From Chinchilla lanigera (Eukaryota > Chordata > Mammalia > Rodentia > Chinchillidae), in the NCBI RefSeq assembly GCF_000276665.1, contig NW_004955436.1, forward strand, positions 19,322,096-19,386,095: a stretch of 64,000 nt of DNA. Reading direction: 5' to 3'. This document shows positions 11,565 to 23,270 of the stretch, in pieces; positions within the stretch are counted from its first letter, which is position 1; each line of letters opens with the position of its first letter. The position numbers and the translations under genes are program-made. The notes beneath the pieces were generated by a model. It had not been told where the DNA came from and did no database searches. It saw nothing but the letters and a program-made list of their open reading frames with translations.

Positions 11565-11880
11565 AAGACAACAATACGCAATATAACAACTATTAGTGAA
11601 TTTCTACCATCTTGTTTAGTTAAGCTCTGTATCATTTCTAATTTTCTTTGTTATTCTTTATTCTGTTTAATTGTTTGATTAGTCTTGCATTCTTATATAG
11701 TGTAAACTGAGCAACTTCATTGAAGATAACAATATGTAATATAACAACCATTGTTAACTCCTATCATCTTGTTTTGAAATCCTGTACCATTTTTATTATT
11801 GTTCTGTTGTTTGGTTTTTGTCCTTGTTGTTGTTAGTGTGATGTTTATTTCTCATTAAAATAAAAAGAGAAATACATTAC
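11565..11880 (+). repeat. Family R dimer (two tandem units)
   Basis: Two successive units each carry ACAACAATACGCAATATAAC / GATAACAATATGTAATATAAC, then TACCATCTTG or TATCATCTTG and a TGTATCATTT/TGTACCATTT block, joined by TTTGATTAGTCTTGCATTCT. The second unit ends in ATTAAAATAAAAAG. The copy at 33365-33745 has the same dimer structure, so the dimer is probably a real family form. Confidence 0.6.
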
Positions 11881-13335
11881 TAGGTAAGAAGGTGAAAATT
11901 CAGTGGAAAGTGGGAATAATTTCTGTAGCAAAGCATTGGAGAACTCAGAAAAGCTTTTGGTTAAAAACTCTTACTAAGAAATTGGTTTTGTACAAACATA
12001 TGGATTTTCCTCCTCATAGGAAAGGGAAAATATGGCAAGAAAATCAACTGCTGATGTTGATTTTCTTGAGGGAGTAGAGTTGAGGCTGGTCATGCTAGAT
12101 GGCTTCATTTTTCCTCACAAAATGGAAATAATGCCATCTGCTAATATAGAAGCATCTTTCTGCAGGGGGTTTTCCCCGGTGCTTAATTTATTTGTAACAT
12201 TGTCAGAAATAAGCAAGTACGCTGTGCAATCAACCTGGTACATATACTGTGATCAAGCCCAAAACAAAAGTTCTCCAGAGTGCTTTACTGTCCATTCATT
12301 TTACATATAAATAAAGTGAGATATGTCTTACATAGTCTACCGGTTCCTCTTCCAAATAACCATACAAACAGTTGGTCGAAGTCAAAACTTTTCAGTTCTT
12401 TTCACCACATTGCTCTGGGTCTCAGCCTCCTCCTCCACAAAACGTACATATCAGAGGAAGGTCTCTCTCCTCTCTGAGACTTCACCATCGTATTTTTAAT
12501 TTAAATGTTGTCTAAACAGAAAATATGGAAATAGTGCAAAATAATTATAGACTTAAAGAACCAGAACATTTTGAAGAAAATCACTTATTTCACCTGAATT
12601 TTGAAGGATGGTTGGAGTCTGCATAATAAAATGTAACACATTTGTTACAAAGGTGTAGAAGATTCCATTGTAAATGCAGTCTTACACATGTGCTAAAGGA
12701 GCTCATAGTTAATGGAATATGAGGAGGAGATTAGAAAACCAAAGGTATAGACTATTTTAAAAGCCAGTCATCATTTTGTTCATAACATCTCCTTGTTGGA
12801 CAGATATTTCATTATAAATCTGGAAAACATTCCTAATATGTTTCTCTCATCAATATATAAGAAGCTGTACTATTCCAATAGGAAAATACTTTTACTCTTG
12901 ACTAGGTAATATCACTTTAAAAAATTCAAGGCATGTGTTTGCATTGCTGGCAAATTCAGGTTCTACATTTTTAATTAAACAGAAATCTAATATATATGAA
13001 TGTATAAAGTACATTTTATGAATAATCAATAAAAGCCAGCCACATATAATAATATGGAAAAAATGAGCCTGAAGGAAAATCACTCAGCCCCTTAAGGGAA
13101 AAATATTAATAAATGGAAAAATGACATATTTCTTATATAATTAAGCAATAGTTTCTGTAACAAAGAATTAATTTTATAATTTAAGTGTCCATCTTTTCAC
13201 TTACTGAAATTATTCTCATTCACATTTCTTCTCTGTAATCTACTTCTACATTTAATAATATATAATTTGTATGTTAAGTAGTCATCAAATATAAACTGTA
13301 CACTGGTCAATAACATAAGGCTCAATACACTCTAA
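11881..13335. other. Probably unique sequence, nothing recognised
   Basis: Several overlapping 61-92 codon frames at 11892-12477 are not supported by composition or context. No repeats recognised. Confidence 0.4.
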
Positions 13336-13433
13336 GGGCCAGGGATATAGCTCAGTGGCATAAATGCCTGCCTGGTAAGCGCAAGATCCTGAGTTCTATC
13401 AAAAAAAAGAAAGAAACAAACAAACAAACAAAC
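13336..13433 (+). mobile_element. ID SINE (GATATAG subfamily), older copy
   Basis: It starts GGGCCAGGGATATAGCTCAG with a Pol III A box, then TGCCTGCCTGGTAAGCGCAA and a degraded B box (GAGTTCTATC), and ends in an (A/AAAC)n tail. The diverged B box and lack of a clear target duplication suggest an older insertion. Confidence 0.85.
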
Positions 13434-13692
13434 ATAGTTGTACTATTGACTTCTAACACTTTACTGAAAGGAACAGTTAATGATTACTTATTTGATCAAT
13501 CTTGCAAGTCTCTATTTGTTTTCCTGAGAAACCACTTTGAAGATATCAATACATAATACAACAACCACAGTTAATTTCCTACCACTTTGTCTGTATTGCT
13601 TGTATAGTTCTTATGCCATTTTGTAAATGGATATCTGTTAATATGCTTTCCTTCATTTTTAGAAATCAATTAAAATGAAAATTTAAAAAAGA
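13434..13692 (+). repeat. Family R copy, variant I
   Basis: It includes GAAAGGAACAGTTAATGATT, TTTGATCAATCTTGCAAGTC, TACATAATACAACAACCACA and ATGGATATCTGTTAATATGC, and ends AATTAAAATGAAAATTTAAA. It directly abuts the tail of the ID element at 13336-13433. It is the best forward partner for the inverted copy at 8283-8640. Confidence 0.55.
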
Positions 13693-13989
13693 ACATATAA
13701 TTTGTTAGCTTTCATTAACTGTAAGTACCATAGTAATGCACCTGCTTGTTTGTACATACTTTATATATGACTATTAAAAGTTAAATTGGTCCTTTACACA
13801 AGTAAATATGAAAAATTGTCTTAAAGTAATTTAAATCCTAAAGGATGAAAATACAGTGCATTGAAATAGTTTTAAATGCACACATTAAAATCCTGGATCA
13901 TATATTTTAGTAGAAATATTTTCAACAGCAAAGCAAATCTTCTCATAAAGGTTTCTGGGCAAAAAATGGTTTCTGGATAAATTTGAACT

Positions 13990-15180
13990 TATTTCCAGAC
14001 CCAAAATAGTCTATTACATGCTGAGGTGTAGCCCAATCTTTTCAGTCCCATCTATGCAACTTTGCAGTATGTGGCTTTCAGCTTTACTTTTAAATGATGA
14101 CTTTATCATCAGCAACAATTCCTTACTAATATAGTCCAAAACATAAGGGTGTTGAAACATAACTGTCTTTAATATTGTATAACCTAATTCAATTTTCACT
14201 GAGTTGCATTCTACAGAATGTTGACTAGTTTGTATCAGTCACTTATGGTCTTCGCGTCTTTACCGAGAACGACCTATAGAAACGCAGAGAGCAGGACTCT
14301 GCAAGGAGGACACATGGCACAAGGTCCTCACTCTCCACATTGCCATCATTTGGAGAGGTCATTCTGCCATTTGTTGCTGAATGGTCACTCTTACTTTTCA
14401 ATCCGGAAAGCCTTTTCAGTGTGCCTAAGTCTCTACAGGGCTCAGGTGGTTAGCAACCTATGCTGCTCCCCAAAGTGCTCAGCAATGAGAAACACAGTCT
14501 GGACCTTAAATCAAGACCTTCATTTGGTCAGTGTAGAGAAGAATAAGTACTTCAACATCTGTTGCAAACTCGCCCTTCAGTCCCTCCCTGCCTGAATAAG
14601 CAAAGCTAAAGGAATCAATTAGAAGAAATGAGAATAAAACAAAGTTTGCAGAATGCTTCAGAATGTATTGTTTCCAGAAACTCAGGCAATTGTTAGGATT
14701 GGACCCAACACATACAGAAGGATGAGTGTCCTCACAATTCAGTTGTCTTAGTTCTTTGAATAGCGTCCGTTTCCCACCTTCAGCTTGAGTCCTAGCAGGA
14801 AGTGTAAGTTGTGTGACCCAGCACAGCTCTGCTCACGACGCACGTAGGAGGTTATATAGACACAGGCTAAGCCCTTTTGCTCTTTGTGAAGCTGAGAGTC
14901 CCCATGGACAGAAGAGGGTGGAAAGGCCTTCTGCAGAGCAGAAATTAGTTTGCACCAAGGGGTTCCCACTGGTCCTTAACTAGCCCACAGTATGGAATTC
15001 ATTGCATTTTCTACTGCTTCTGCCACTGCTTTTCCTCGGAGTATCCAATGATGGCAGAGAAGCATTGGAGGTGGCCAGTAACAGGCTTCACTTGCTATCA
15101 GAAAGTAGAACAGTTTCAAGTCATCCAGAAAGTTATAAAAAATGAGAACCAAGTTTTGTTTGGGTACCCAGGGTAGTGGG
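13990..15180 (-). pseudogene. Possible degraded pseudogene, minus strand, unidentified
   Basis: The minus strand has several stretches of protein-like reading. One runs from about 15030 to 14748 with a single stop: AVAEAVENAMNSILWAS, stop, then GPVGTPWCKLISALQKAF and ACVYITSYVRREQSCAGSH. Further down, in another frame, are TNGRMTSPNDGNVESEDL (about 14360-14310) and IELGYTILKTVMFQHPYVL (about 14195-14140). CpG content is locally higher than the flanks. Frame changes and stops would be expected of an old processed pseudogene. I do not recognise the protein, and chance open frames are a fair alternative. The 125-codon plus-strand frame at 14218-14595 is probably a shadow. Confidence 0.25.
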
Positions 15181-15270
15181 CCAGAGTTCTGAATGATGAA
15201 GACTCAAATTAGAGGATTTCTCATGGTTATTGTTGCTTGGAAATACCGGCACAAGAAACCTTAAACCGGG

Positions 15271-15363
15271 GCTGGGGATTTAGCTCAGTGGCAAAGCGCC
15301 TGCCTGGCAAGCGCAAGGCCATGAGTTCGGTTCCCGGTACCGGAGAAAAACCAAAAAAAAAAA
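15271..15363 (+). mobile_element. ID SINE (GATTTAG subfamily), young
   Basis: This is a near-consensus copy: GGGGCTGGGGATTTAGCTCA, GCGCCTGCCTGGCAAGCGCA, B box GAGTTCGGTTCCCGG, the TACCGGAGAAAAACC end and an A tail. It is flanked by identical 17-bp target duplications, AGAAACCTTAAACCGGG, at 15254-15270 and 15364-15380, the mark of L1 endonuclease-driven insertion. Intact A and B boxes and low divergence point to recent mobility. Confidence 0.95.
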
Positions 15364-15380
15364 AGAAACCTTAAACCGGG

Positions 15381-16371
15381 AATGTCCCTCAAATGAGAAG
15401 AGCAGAAACAGAGAGTAAAAGGTAGATGTGTGGATCCATGCTCAAGTATGTAAATATCCCACATAGTATCACTGTTCAAGAGCAATATAGCTTTCAGAAA
15501 GAATTACAAAGGGAAGGTGGTGTGTCAGAAGGAAAAGACAGTCACAGATCCCTCCAATCCAAATGCTTGTGTTCATTTGCAATTTTGCTCCATGCAAATA
15601 GACTCCTGATGGGCACATCTCTCTTTAAAACAGAGACATAATCAGAGGAAGTCTTGCAGTATCTAGCACTGCTCTGCAGTTGGACACAGACCTGTCAGGG
15701 AAGGTAAGACCACTATTAGGATTAAAGATCGTTCTCTCCCATTATATGATTCTAGTCTGTTTCAAGTGACGTTGGTGTTCACTCACGCAATAGCATATTG
15801 AATGCCCAATATTAATATATGCCTTAAGTCATGTGTATTTTGATCATTAGGGAAAATTTTATAACATGTGAGTGCTTCATCAGTGACACAGTCAGGAGAC
15901 TCTTGGTTATGTATGTGAATTTTAAGAACACCCTTAATAGTTCTGATAGGATGTCCTACAGTCAACTCTAAGGAAAATCCCTATTCAAATAACCATGCAG
16001 TTAGCACAACGGCAGGATACTGTGAAAGATATAGACCTATAATTGGATGCTTGATCACTGGTTATCACTAATTAACAGCTGTATAACTTCCACGATGTTT
16101 TTTAACCTTAAATATCAAACACCTCCTCTACTGTATATATATCTACGTATAGATTAGACATAGACATAGACATAGATATACATATAAATGTTGTGTGTTT
16201 GTGTCTGTGTTATAAAAATGGGTACAAAGGTATTTTTGTTAATAATTTAATAAGATGATCTTATAAGTTGAGATTATTAGTCCAGCAACTAAACATGGGA
16301 GATGTTGTACTAATTTTAATTGTCATTTTAGTTGCTATTATTCACTATACTTTCCAACATTTGTGTAATCC
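15381..16371. other. Probably unique sequence
   Basis: No repeat recognised except an AGACATAGACATAGA-type simple stretch at about 16135-16190. Confidence 0.4.
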
Positions 16372-16388
16372 CAAAAATCATTCACAAA

Positions 16389-16500
16389 GGAGCTGAGGAT
16401 TGAGCTCAGCGGCAAAGCACCTACCTGGCAAGAGCAAGGTCATGAGTTTGATTCCTGGTACTGGAAGAAAAATGAAAAACAAACAAACAAAAAAAAAAAA
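16389..16500 (+). mobile_element. ID SINE with perfect target duplication
   Basis: It starts GGAGCTGAGGATTGAGCTCA, has B box GAGTTTGATTCCTGG, and ends in an (AAAC)n/A tail. The 17-bp target duplications CAAAAATCATTCACAAA at 16372-16388 and 16501-16517 are identical. Several substitutions from the young consensus make it somewhat older than the 15271 copy. Confidence 0.95.
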
Positions 16501-16517
16501 CAAAAATCATTCACAAA

Positions 16518-18391
16518 ACCTCCACTTTTTTGTCCATTAAATTGTCCAGGTTTAGCCTTGGTTATTTAGGTTAACTGACTAGAATATCATGGTAACAAAC
16601 TGCTCCCGCTTCCCCCAGATAATTTTGGCTCTTGGGAAACATGATTAAGCGTGAAGACTTGAATACCTAAAAGGAAACAAGTGGAGAAGAAATGGCATCA
16701 AGGCAGAATTCCACTCTCTATAATTTGACCTAGCCCAGGCCTGACAAAGAACTGGTAGCTTCAACTATTTAACAGCTCCCTTAGACTGACCCTTTGCTCT
16801 ATTTCGCACCTAGGGTTTTCAGATGGAAGTTGTTTTCACACAAGATGAGTCACAGGAAAAGATGAGTCAGAAAACTGGTTAAGGTTGACTCCTTTTGCTG
16901 TGTTTCCTGTTTTCCTTACAGCTGGCCTATTTTTGGTAGGAACTCATGTTATAAAACTGTCTGGGGCTGTTGTTTGGGGCTACTGTACTAAATTGCTAAA
17001 AAGAGAGAAGTCTGAGTTAGTGAATAACTAAACAGTGTTTTCATCCTAAATAATGATAGACCTACAAGACTTTTTAGCTAGACCTGTAAAACAATGTCAT
17101 AAGCTTACACGGTTGACAACTTTAAAATAGACAGATTTATAAGCCATAAATGTGTCAGTTTGGTTTTTTTCTTCCCAGTGCTAATCTCTATGCAATGGTA
17201 TCATCTTTGGTTAGCTAGTTGTTTTTGTACGAAAGTAGCTGTAGAATTCTTTTAGCATGGAAATTTATCTCCTTTCTGGTTACCTCACTCTCCCTGAAAT
17301 AAAGCTTTTAGTTATGAAAAGGGAGAAACACAACTTGCCATTTTTGAAACTTTGCTTTATTTAGGATGAGTAGTTTTCTCAAAGGAGAAACACAATGTGT
17401 CTCAGTCTGAAAGAAAATATTATTGCTGACAAGAAAGAGACTTTAAAATGAGTTCATATGGCACCAAAAAATGAAAATGAAGACAATAGAAAATCTCTGC
17501 TTCTCTCATATAAAATATGTTTCCTCCTATTGATCTTATATTTAAAGTGCCTGTTGCTATCCTTGCAAAGTATCAAGAAAATACATTTTCAGTAAGTCTT
17601 ACTGAAGCTTAATACAAAATCTGATTGTCACAGCATAAAATTACTTCGCTCAGTACTACCATTTGCTATATGTAATAAAGCTGTTTAGAAACATATTTAC
17701 TCACAGTATATAAATAAAATTCATTTTCACAATATTCTTGAGTATTTCTGTTAATTGCTTAAAGTTTTAAAGATATTTTATAAATTTCTGCATATTTCAA
17801 GAAAATATTTGAAGGATTTCTCATATAGGACTGAATAAAAACTTGAAAATAAATGAAGCTTTACTGCATAAACATAAAACAAATTAGTGGCTTCCACATT
17901 AACATGCTCTGGGTAGAATTCGAAAGGTAGTATTAAAAAATCTATAATTATTTACCTTTCTTTTCAATATATATTTTATTTGTTTCCAAAGATAACAAAG
18001 CAGTATTCTAAATACCTCTTCAAACCAGAATAAAGCAATCATTTAGCATTCTCATACTGAGGTTTATGGTTTCATATACGAAAGATTTTATTCCCTCTGA
18101 CTATAATTTAAAGTGATATTCCATGTAGGTAACTATGTCTCACATAAAGAATCTTCCAGAAACTTTATTAAAATTTTTCAATGATACCCCAAGATCGGAA
18201 AGTAAAGGTTGAGTTCAATGTTCTTATGTAATTAATTTTGCTGACTTCATTGTAGTAGACATCATTCTAAATATAGGGAACCTTGTTTTGTTAGAAAAAG
18301 GAATTGATTTAAGTCATTTATTTTTCCTAAATTTTTAAATACAAAACAAATTGAAAATGAACAAACAGATGAACAAACAAGACCTCATTAC
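16518..18391. other. Probably unique sequence; possible regulatory stretch at 16600-17000
   Basis: No repeats recognised. The part at 16600-17000 is less AT-rich than its surroundings and holds paired AP-1-type motifs. The rest is AT-rich with no identifiable feature. Confidence 0.4.
16846..16869. promoter_or_regulatory. Two AP-1-type motifs 17 bp apart
   Basis: TGAGTCA occurs at 16846-16852 and 16863-16869, each preceded by AAGA or AAAAGA, with CAGGAAA (ETS/NFAT-like) between them. TGAGTCA is the known AP-1 consensus. The pair in non-repeat sequence suggests an enhancer, but only motif matching supports this. Confidence 0.25.
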
Positions 18392-18509
18392 ATCTTTTTT
18401 CTCTTTGTTTTTTTTTTTTTGTTTGTTTTTTTCCTGTACCAGGAATCAAACTCATGACCTTGCACTTGCCAGGCAGGCGCTGTGCCACTAAGCTAAATCC
18501 CCAGGCCCA
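18392..18509 (-). mobile_element. ID SINE, minus strand
   Basis: Read on the plus strand: a T-rich tail, CCTGTACCAGGAATCAAACT (reversed B box), TTGCCAGGCAGGCGCTGTGC, then AAGCTAAATCCCCAGGCC. The 10-bp target duplications ACCTCATTAC at 18382-18391 and 18510-18519 are identical. It is of the GATTTAG type. Confidence 0.92.
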
Positions 18510-18814
18510 ACCTCATTACCTCTTAACCTGGTTTCAAAATCCAGCTTTGTCATAAATGCAGTGTGTTCACTTGGGAAAATATTTTAATAATTTTTATCAC
18601 AATTTTCTCTTCTACAAAACAAATGCCATAATTTATTCACCTATAAAATTATGGGAAGCAATAATTGAGTAATGCAATATGTTTCAGTCACTGTAGTTTC
18701 ATCAAACTCATTTTCCTTTCCTCTTAGTCAGAAATAGACTCATGCAAATATAGTCAGCTAACCTTTAACAAAACAGCAGAGGTAATATGATGAAAAAAAG
18801 AGATTACCTTTAAA

Positions 18815-19312
18815 AAATAGTCTTGGAACAACTAGACACCTAGGAAAAATGAATTCAAAATAGATTAGGCTTACATGCAAAATACAAATCTCCTAGAAGG
18901 TAATATAAAAAATGCCTAAATGACATTACGCATGATGATGATTTTTTACATACAATAACAAAGGCAAGATTTAAAAAAAAAAATAGCTGGATTTCATTAA
19001 ATTGAAGCACTTCTGCTTTTTGAAAGGCAACTTTAAAAGTGTGAGAAAGCAAATCAGAGACTTGAAAAATTATTTGCAAAAGACAACCATGACATGAGTG
19101 TTATCAAAATGTACAAAATACTCTTAAAATCAAAAAAAGAAAAACCTGATCAAAAATGGGCCAAAGTACTGAATATTACTGAACTTACATAGATGAAAAT
19201 GGACAGTAAGCATGAGGAAAGACTTTCAATATCATACACCATGTGAGAGCTGCAAACTAAAACAATACAGTATATATTATACACCTGTTAGAAGGGCCAA
19301 ATCCAAAACACT
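18815..19312 (+). mobile_element. Old L1 fragment (ORF2 3' end)
   Basis: The order of landmarks follows L1 ORF2: GGCTTACATGCAAAATACAA, ATTTCATTAAATTGAAGCAC, TTCTGCTTTTTGAAAGGCAA, AATGGGCCAAAGTACTGAAT, ACACCTGTTAGAAGGGCCAA. It is strongly diverged and belongs to an older subfamily than the 43.8-45.9 kb copy. Confidence 0.7.
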
Positions 19313-19722
19313 GGAAACCTCTTCCTCTGAACACAATGTGGAGAGTGGGTCTCCCAGTCTCCTTTGAAGCAATGTGGCTGAAGGATGGTAATTCTGGCTA
19401 AAGTTTCCTTTCCTGGGATTGCATGGCCATATTCATGGACCATGAATACGAATTCCCATTCCTTCCCTTCATCCCCTGGCTCTCTCTCCCTTCCCCTCTC
19501 ACCCCACCTGCAACTGTTGGAGTGAAAGACCTTAAACAATCCAGAAGACAGCACAGCCAGGTGGCTAACTTTGTGTCAGGCAGGATATTGAATAGGAACA
19601 TCCACACAAGAATATGTACAAAGATACAAACTTTTACTTGAAAACCAGTGATCATTGGAAATATATTTGACACTCCCAACCACTATTAGCATTATGAGCC
19701 CTAACTTGTACCAAATGCAAAC
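19313..19722. other. Unassigned sequence with overlapping chance frames
   Basis: Frames of 72-93 codons occur on both strands over a CCCT-rich stretch at 19465-19510. No protein family is recognisable. Confidence 0.4.
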
Positions 19723-19800
19723 TCTGAACTGTGAGCTCCATGAGAACAGTGACATCTCTCATACATTGTCTAGCACAGAGAAAGACTCTCAAAATATGTC
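19723..19800 (+). mobile_element. MIR SINE, 3' part
   Basis: AACTGTGAGCTCCATGAGAA and TTGTCTAGCACAGAGAAAGA fit the MIR 3' region (CTGTAAGCTCCATGAGGGCA ... CTAGCACAGTGCCTGG). Confidence 0.6.
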
Positions 19801-20739
19801 TCAGAAGTGTACAACAAAAATAGTGCTTGCCAGGTAATATGGATTTCTGTGCTATATAAATCACAGCTACCTTTACTATGTTATTATTTGATCATACACA
19901 TATGACTTACAATTAAATAATTTCCTTTTCTTTGGTGTTCATCATGTTCCTTATTTAGGTCCTTATTCTTCTCGGAAAGAACTACAGAATTTGTTTTTCC
20001 AATCTTCTGGTCTATACCCCCACATACAGAAAATTCATTTGTAGTCTTTTGTGGAACACGGTTATTTTTATCGAAGCATGATTGTATTCCAAGAATATTA
20101 ATTTTAATGAGTTACTTTTTCAAACAAGTTATTCATGCCAGTTAGCATTTATAAAGTTCTTAGAATCATGGTTGGCACAGAAGAAGTGAGCTATAAAAGG
20201 CTATGTTAAAAATATGTGTATATGTTATCTTCTCCTAACATTTTGCCTTTCTACTTCTAGTGCAAAACAAATTTTACTTTCATTTATTTTTATTCTCTAA
20301 AAGAGAAAGCTTTAATTTACACTTGATGTTACTTGTACCCTCCCTGTTAAAGTTACATTTGACATTTGGTACAATATTTCTGTCTGTGTTCAAATGTAAT
20401 CTTGATTATAAAAGTTGCTCGTTTTCAAACTGACATGCTAATCACTCAGAAACTTTACATTCAGGTGCAAACAAGAGACATTTTATACTGGCTGAAGTTT
20501 GTCTAAGGCACTGTACGAGTATTTACAGTATGGACGCTGGCAAAGTCTACAAGTCACACTTTTGTCAATTTCTCACTCTCATAAGAGTTCATTTTTATAC
20601 ACTCACATTCTCTCTCTCTCTGTCTACCATTCTATTTTTGGAAAGAAATTTGCTAAATTTTATCCACACATTCTCACTAACCTACAGTTTGAAAATCCTG
20701 AAAAAGAATATCATATCCTAAGTATCTTACGATAGAATT
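19801..20739. other. Nothing recognised
   Basis: AT-rich. No repeat or gene signal that I can support. Confidence 0.4.
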
Positions 20740-20925
20740 CGGGGTGAAGACACACACCTGTAATCCCAGGCACTCTGGAAGACCGAGGCAGGAGGACTGC
20801 AAGTTCAAACCCAGCTTGGGCAACTTACTGACTTAGTGAAACCCTGTCTCAAAATTGGAAAATGTTTAAAAACTAATTAAAAATCTGAAATGTAGCTCAG
20901 TATAGAGACTCTGGATTGAGTATGT
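20740..20925 (+). mobile_element. B1-dID composite SINE
   Basis: The first part is B1-like: CACCTGTAATCCCAGGCACT, GAGGCAGGAGGACTGCAAGT, TAGTGAAACCCTGTCTCAAA. An A-rich linker follows, then a decayed ID half (AAATGTAGCTCAGTATAGAG). B1 fused to ID is a known SINE type of several non-muroid rodent families and helps place the organism. Confidence 0.75.
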
Positions 20926-21000
20926 ATCACATATACATACACATGCACACATACATACACACATAAACGTGAGCACATGTTTATAAATATGTGTATTTAT
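20926..21000. repeat. CA/CATA-rich simple sequence
   Basis: Repeated ACATACACA-type units directly follow the B1-dID element and probably grew from its tail. Confidence 0.6.
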
Positions 21001-21068
21001 GAAGGTAACTGTGGTGTGCAATGACCTGATGCTACAGAAAAGAAAGTGGTTTCAAGGTCTGTTTTTTT

Positions 21069-21171
21069 TTTTTTTTTTTTTTTTCTAGTTTTTTCTCCGG
21101 TACCAGGAACCGAACTCACGATCTTGCGCTTGCCAGGCAGGCGCTTTGCCGCTGAGCTAAATCCCCAGCTC
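21069..21171 (-). mobile_element. ID SINE, minus strand, young
   Basis: In plus orientation it has a long T tract, TTTTTCTCCGGTACCAGGAA, GAACTCACGATCTTGCGCTT, CCAGGCAGGCGCTTTGCCGC and GCTAAATCCCCAGCTC. The target duplications CAAGGTCTGTTTTTTT at 21053-21068 and 21172-21187 match. The CpG-rich, near-consensus body marks a recent insertion of the GATTTAG type. Confidence 0.95.
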
Positions 21172-21284
21172 CAAGGTCTGTTTTTTTATTTATCCAAAAG
21201 TGTACATGGCATCTGACAAATAAGAATCACAAAGTACTTGTTGAATAAATTATACAATTTCAAAACAATAAGTTTATTAAAATA

Positions 21285-21375
21285 ATTGCTAATTTTTACT
21301 GAGCATTTACTCGATGCCAACACTATTTCAACTAGTTCAGAGTCCTCCAAAAAATCGCATGAATTAAACAGTAAT
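21285..21375 (+). mobile_element. MIR-like SINE fragment
   Basis: TTACTGAGCATTTACTCGAT followed by GCCAACACTATTTCAACTAG fits the MIR block TTACTGAGCACTTACTATGTGCC. A short CTGTACTCTTAACCAACATG near 21697 may be the 3' part of the same element. Confidence 0.5.
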
Positions 21376-23239
21376 GAGGAGTAAAACCCTCACCTCAGAG
21401 ATTACAAATCTAATTTTAATCGATATAGTTGAAAAATGCCTAACTTTAGTTTAATGTTCTTCATGTATCACTTAGATATCTGACTTTCCTTGAAAAATTA
21501 GAATATCTGGATAAGAGTCATTTCCAACTAAGGCAAAACGCAGTTTGTTTATAAAGACTTGTAAGAAGCTTCCTTACTCTGATACATTATATCTTTACCA
21601 CTTTCCTGTATCTCTGACACTGACTTTATACCAGGAGCTCAGAAATAGCTGCAGGTGTAGATTCTGACATCACACTGAAATCTAGTTACAAAGTCTGTAC
21701 TCTTAACCAACATGGTAAAATGATGAAAGATAAAAGCATTTCAATTTATCATCACTGACACTGATTTTAAAAAGAAAAAATCTACCACATATATTTTAAA
21801 ATGAGACATGATTGTCTGGATTTGTGTATGCATGTCCATCTATATTTGTATGTACATATGAAATGTATAATTTTTAACAAGCAAAAATTGGGTGCAGCAA
21901 TTTTCTCAAATAAATTCAGAAGCTATCAGTTTGACCAGGCATTTGTTCATCTGAACACCTGCCTCCTAATTGAGCAACCAGTACCCACTGGAATTCAGGT
22001 TCCCAATTTCTCACCTCAGGCCAGGATTCTTATATGCTATTATATTTCCTAAATGTGCTTATTAGGTCTACCATTGGTTGAATTAGGTCCATACATCTAT
22101 TACACACATGAATATCAGATACCACTTGGTATTATATTGGCATTGACACTGTTTGTTACAAGGCCAATGTTACAGAAAGAACCAGCTCCATTCTTATTTT
22201 CAGCAAATGCAGAGGGAAAGTAGAATAATATAATCAATATCAAATTATTTAGCAATGGGTAAGGATGCTGTGTTTGAAATAAAAGAGAATTCCTATATTA
22301 TAAACAATACAGTTTTGAGCTGAAAAATCTTAGCAGTAGCTTTTGACTGTTATGCAATTTCATCTGCCTGTCAACAAGGAAATATTGCAAGTTGTTATTT
22401 GGGTGGAGAAAAACCTCAGCAAGACTTTCACTGTGACGGTTTTCCAAACACACTTATCAGCTTAATTTTCATAGGAGAGGGAAAAAAATGATCAGAGAAG
22501 GAATGAAGAGGGAGGTTTATGTTTAACGTTCATATTGAAAAATTCAGCACAGTATCCAAGGAATACTAAAATTAAAACTCTGAATACACGAGTGTAAAAT
22601 AATTTTCTTCTACTGAAGTGTTTGCATCATTTCAGAATCTAGCACCTGATATACCATTGCCAAATATCCCTAAACTGTAATGGTATTATTACCATGATCT
22701 GTGCGTTTTGTGTCCTGGAGACCTAATTTTTAGACTAACAATACTCGCCAAAGATAAGAGGTAAAGGCAAAAGTTTATTATCATGCATTAAAAGCACAAA
22801 TTGCTCAAGTTGCCTGTGATTATAGAGAAGAAGCGGATTTGTTTCAAGCTTCTGCGTGTCATGGACATGAAAGTAATATCCTGAAGCTAGGTTGGAAGAG
22901 AGATATTTTAAATAGAAACCGTCAAAAATATGTACGTTTCAGCACTTTTTGAAAAATTTCCCTTTTTAATTCACATAGTGTTCTTCCTATGTTTGAAAGC
23001 TTGTCTTAGATTCAGTGCTGGTATTTACAGAGCTGAGTCATCAGAGGTCTGAAATAGTTAACACACAAGGAACCAACTTACCCAACAGTAGGGAATGAGG
23101 AAGACGTCAGGAGAAGAATTCTAAGTTTTCAGAGAATGGTGAGTCATTCGAATATTCCCTTTTATAAATACATTATCAAGTAGCATGTCAGAGCAACTTA
23201 TGTTCTCTCTGTTATCACCCACTTACATGCTCACATGTG

Positions 23240-23270
<31 letters not shown>

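Noticed and set aside
14218..14595. 125-codon plus-strand open frame
   Set aside because: The opposite strand looks more protein-like over the same bases. No recognisable family or start context.
15271..15363. Possible tRNA gene because of good A and B boxes
   Set aside because: The A tail, the target duplication and the many sister copies show that it is an ID SINE. There is no tRNA fold with an anticodon arm and no T-run terminator in place.
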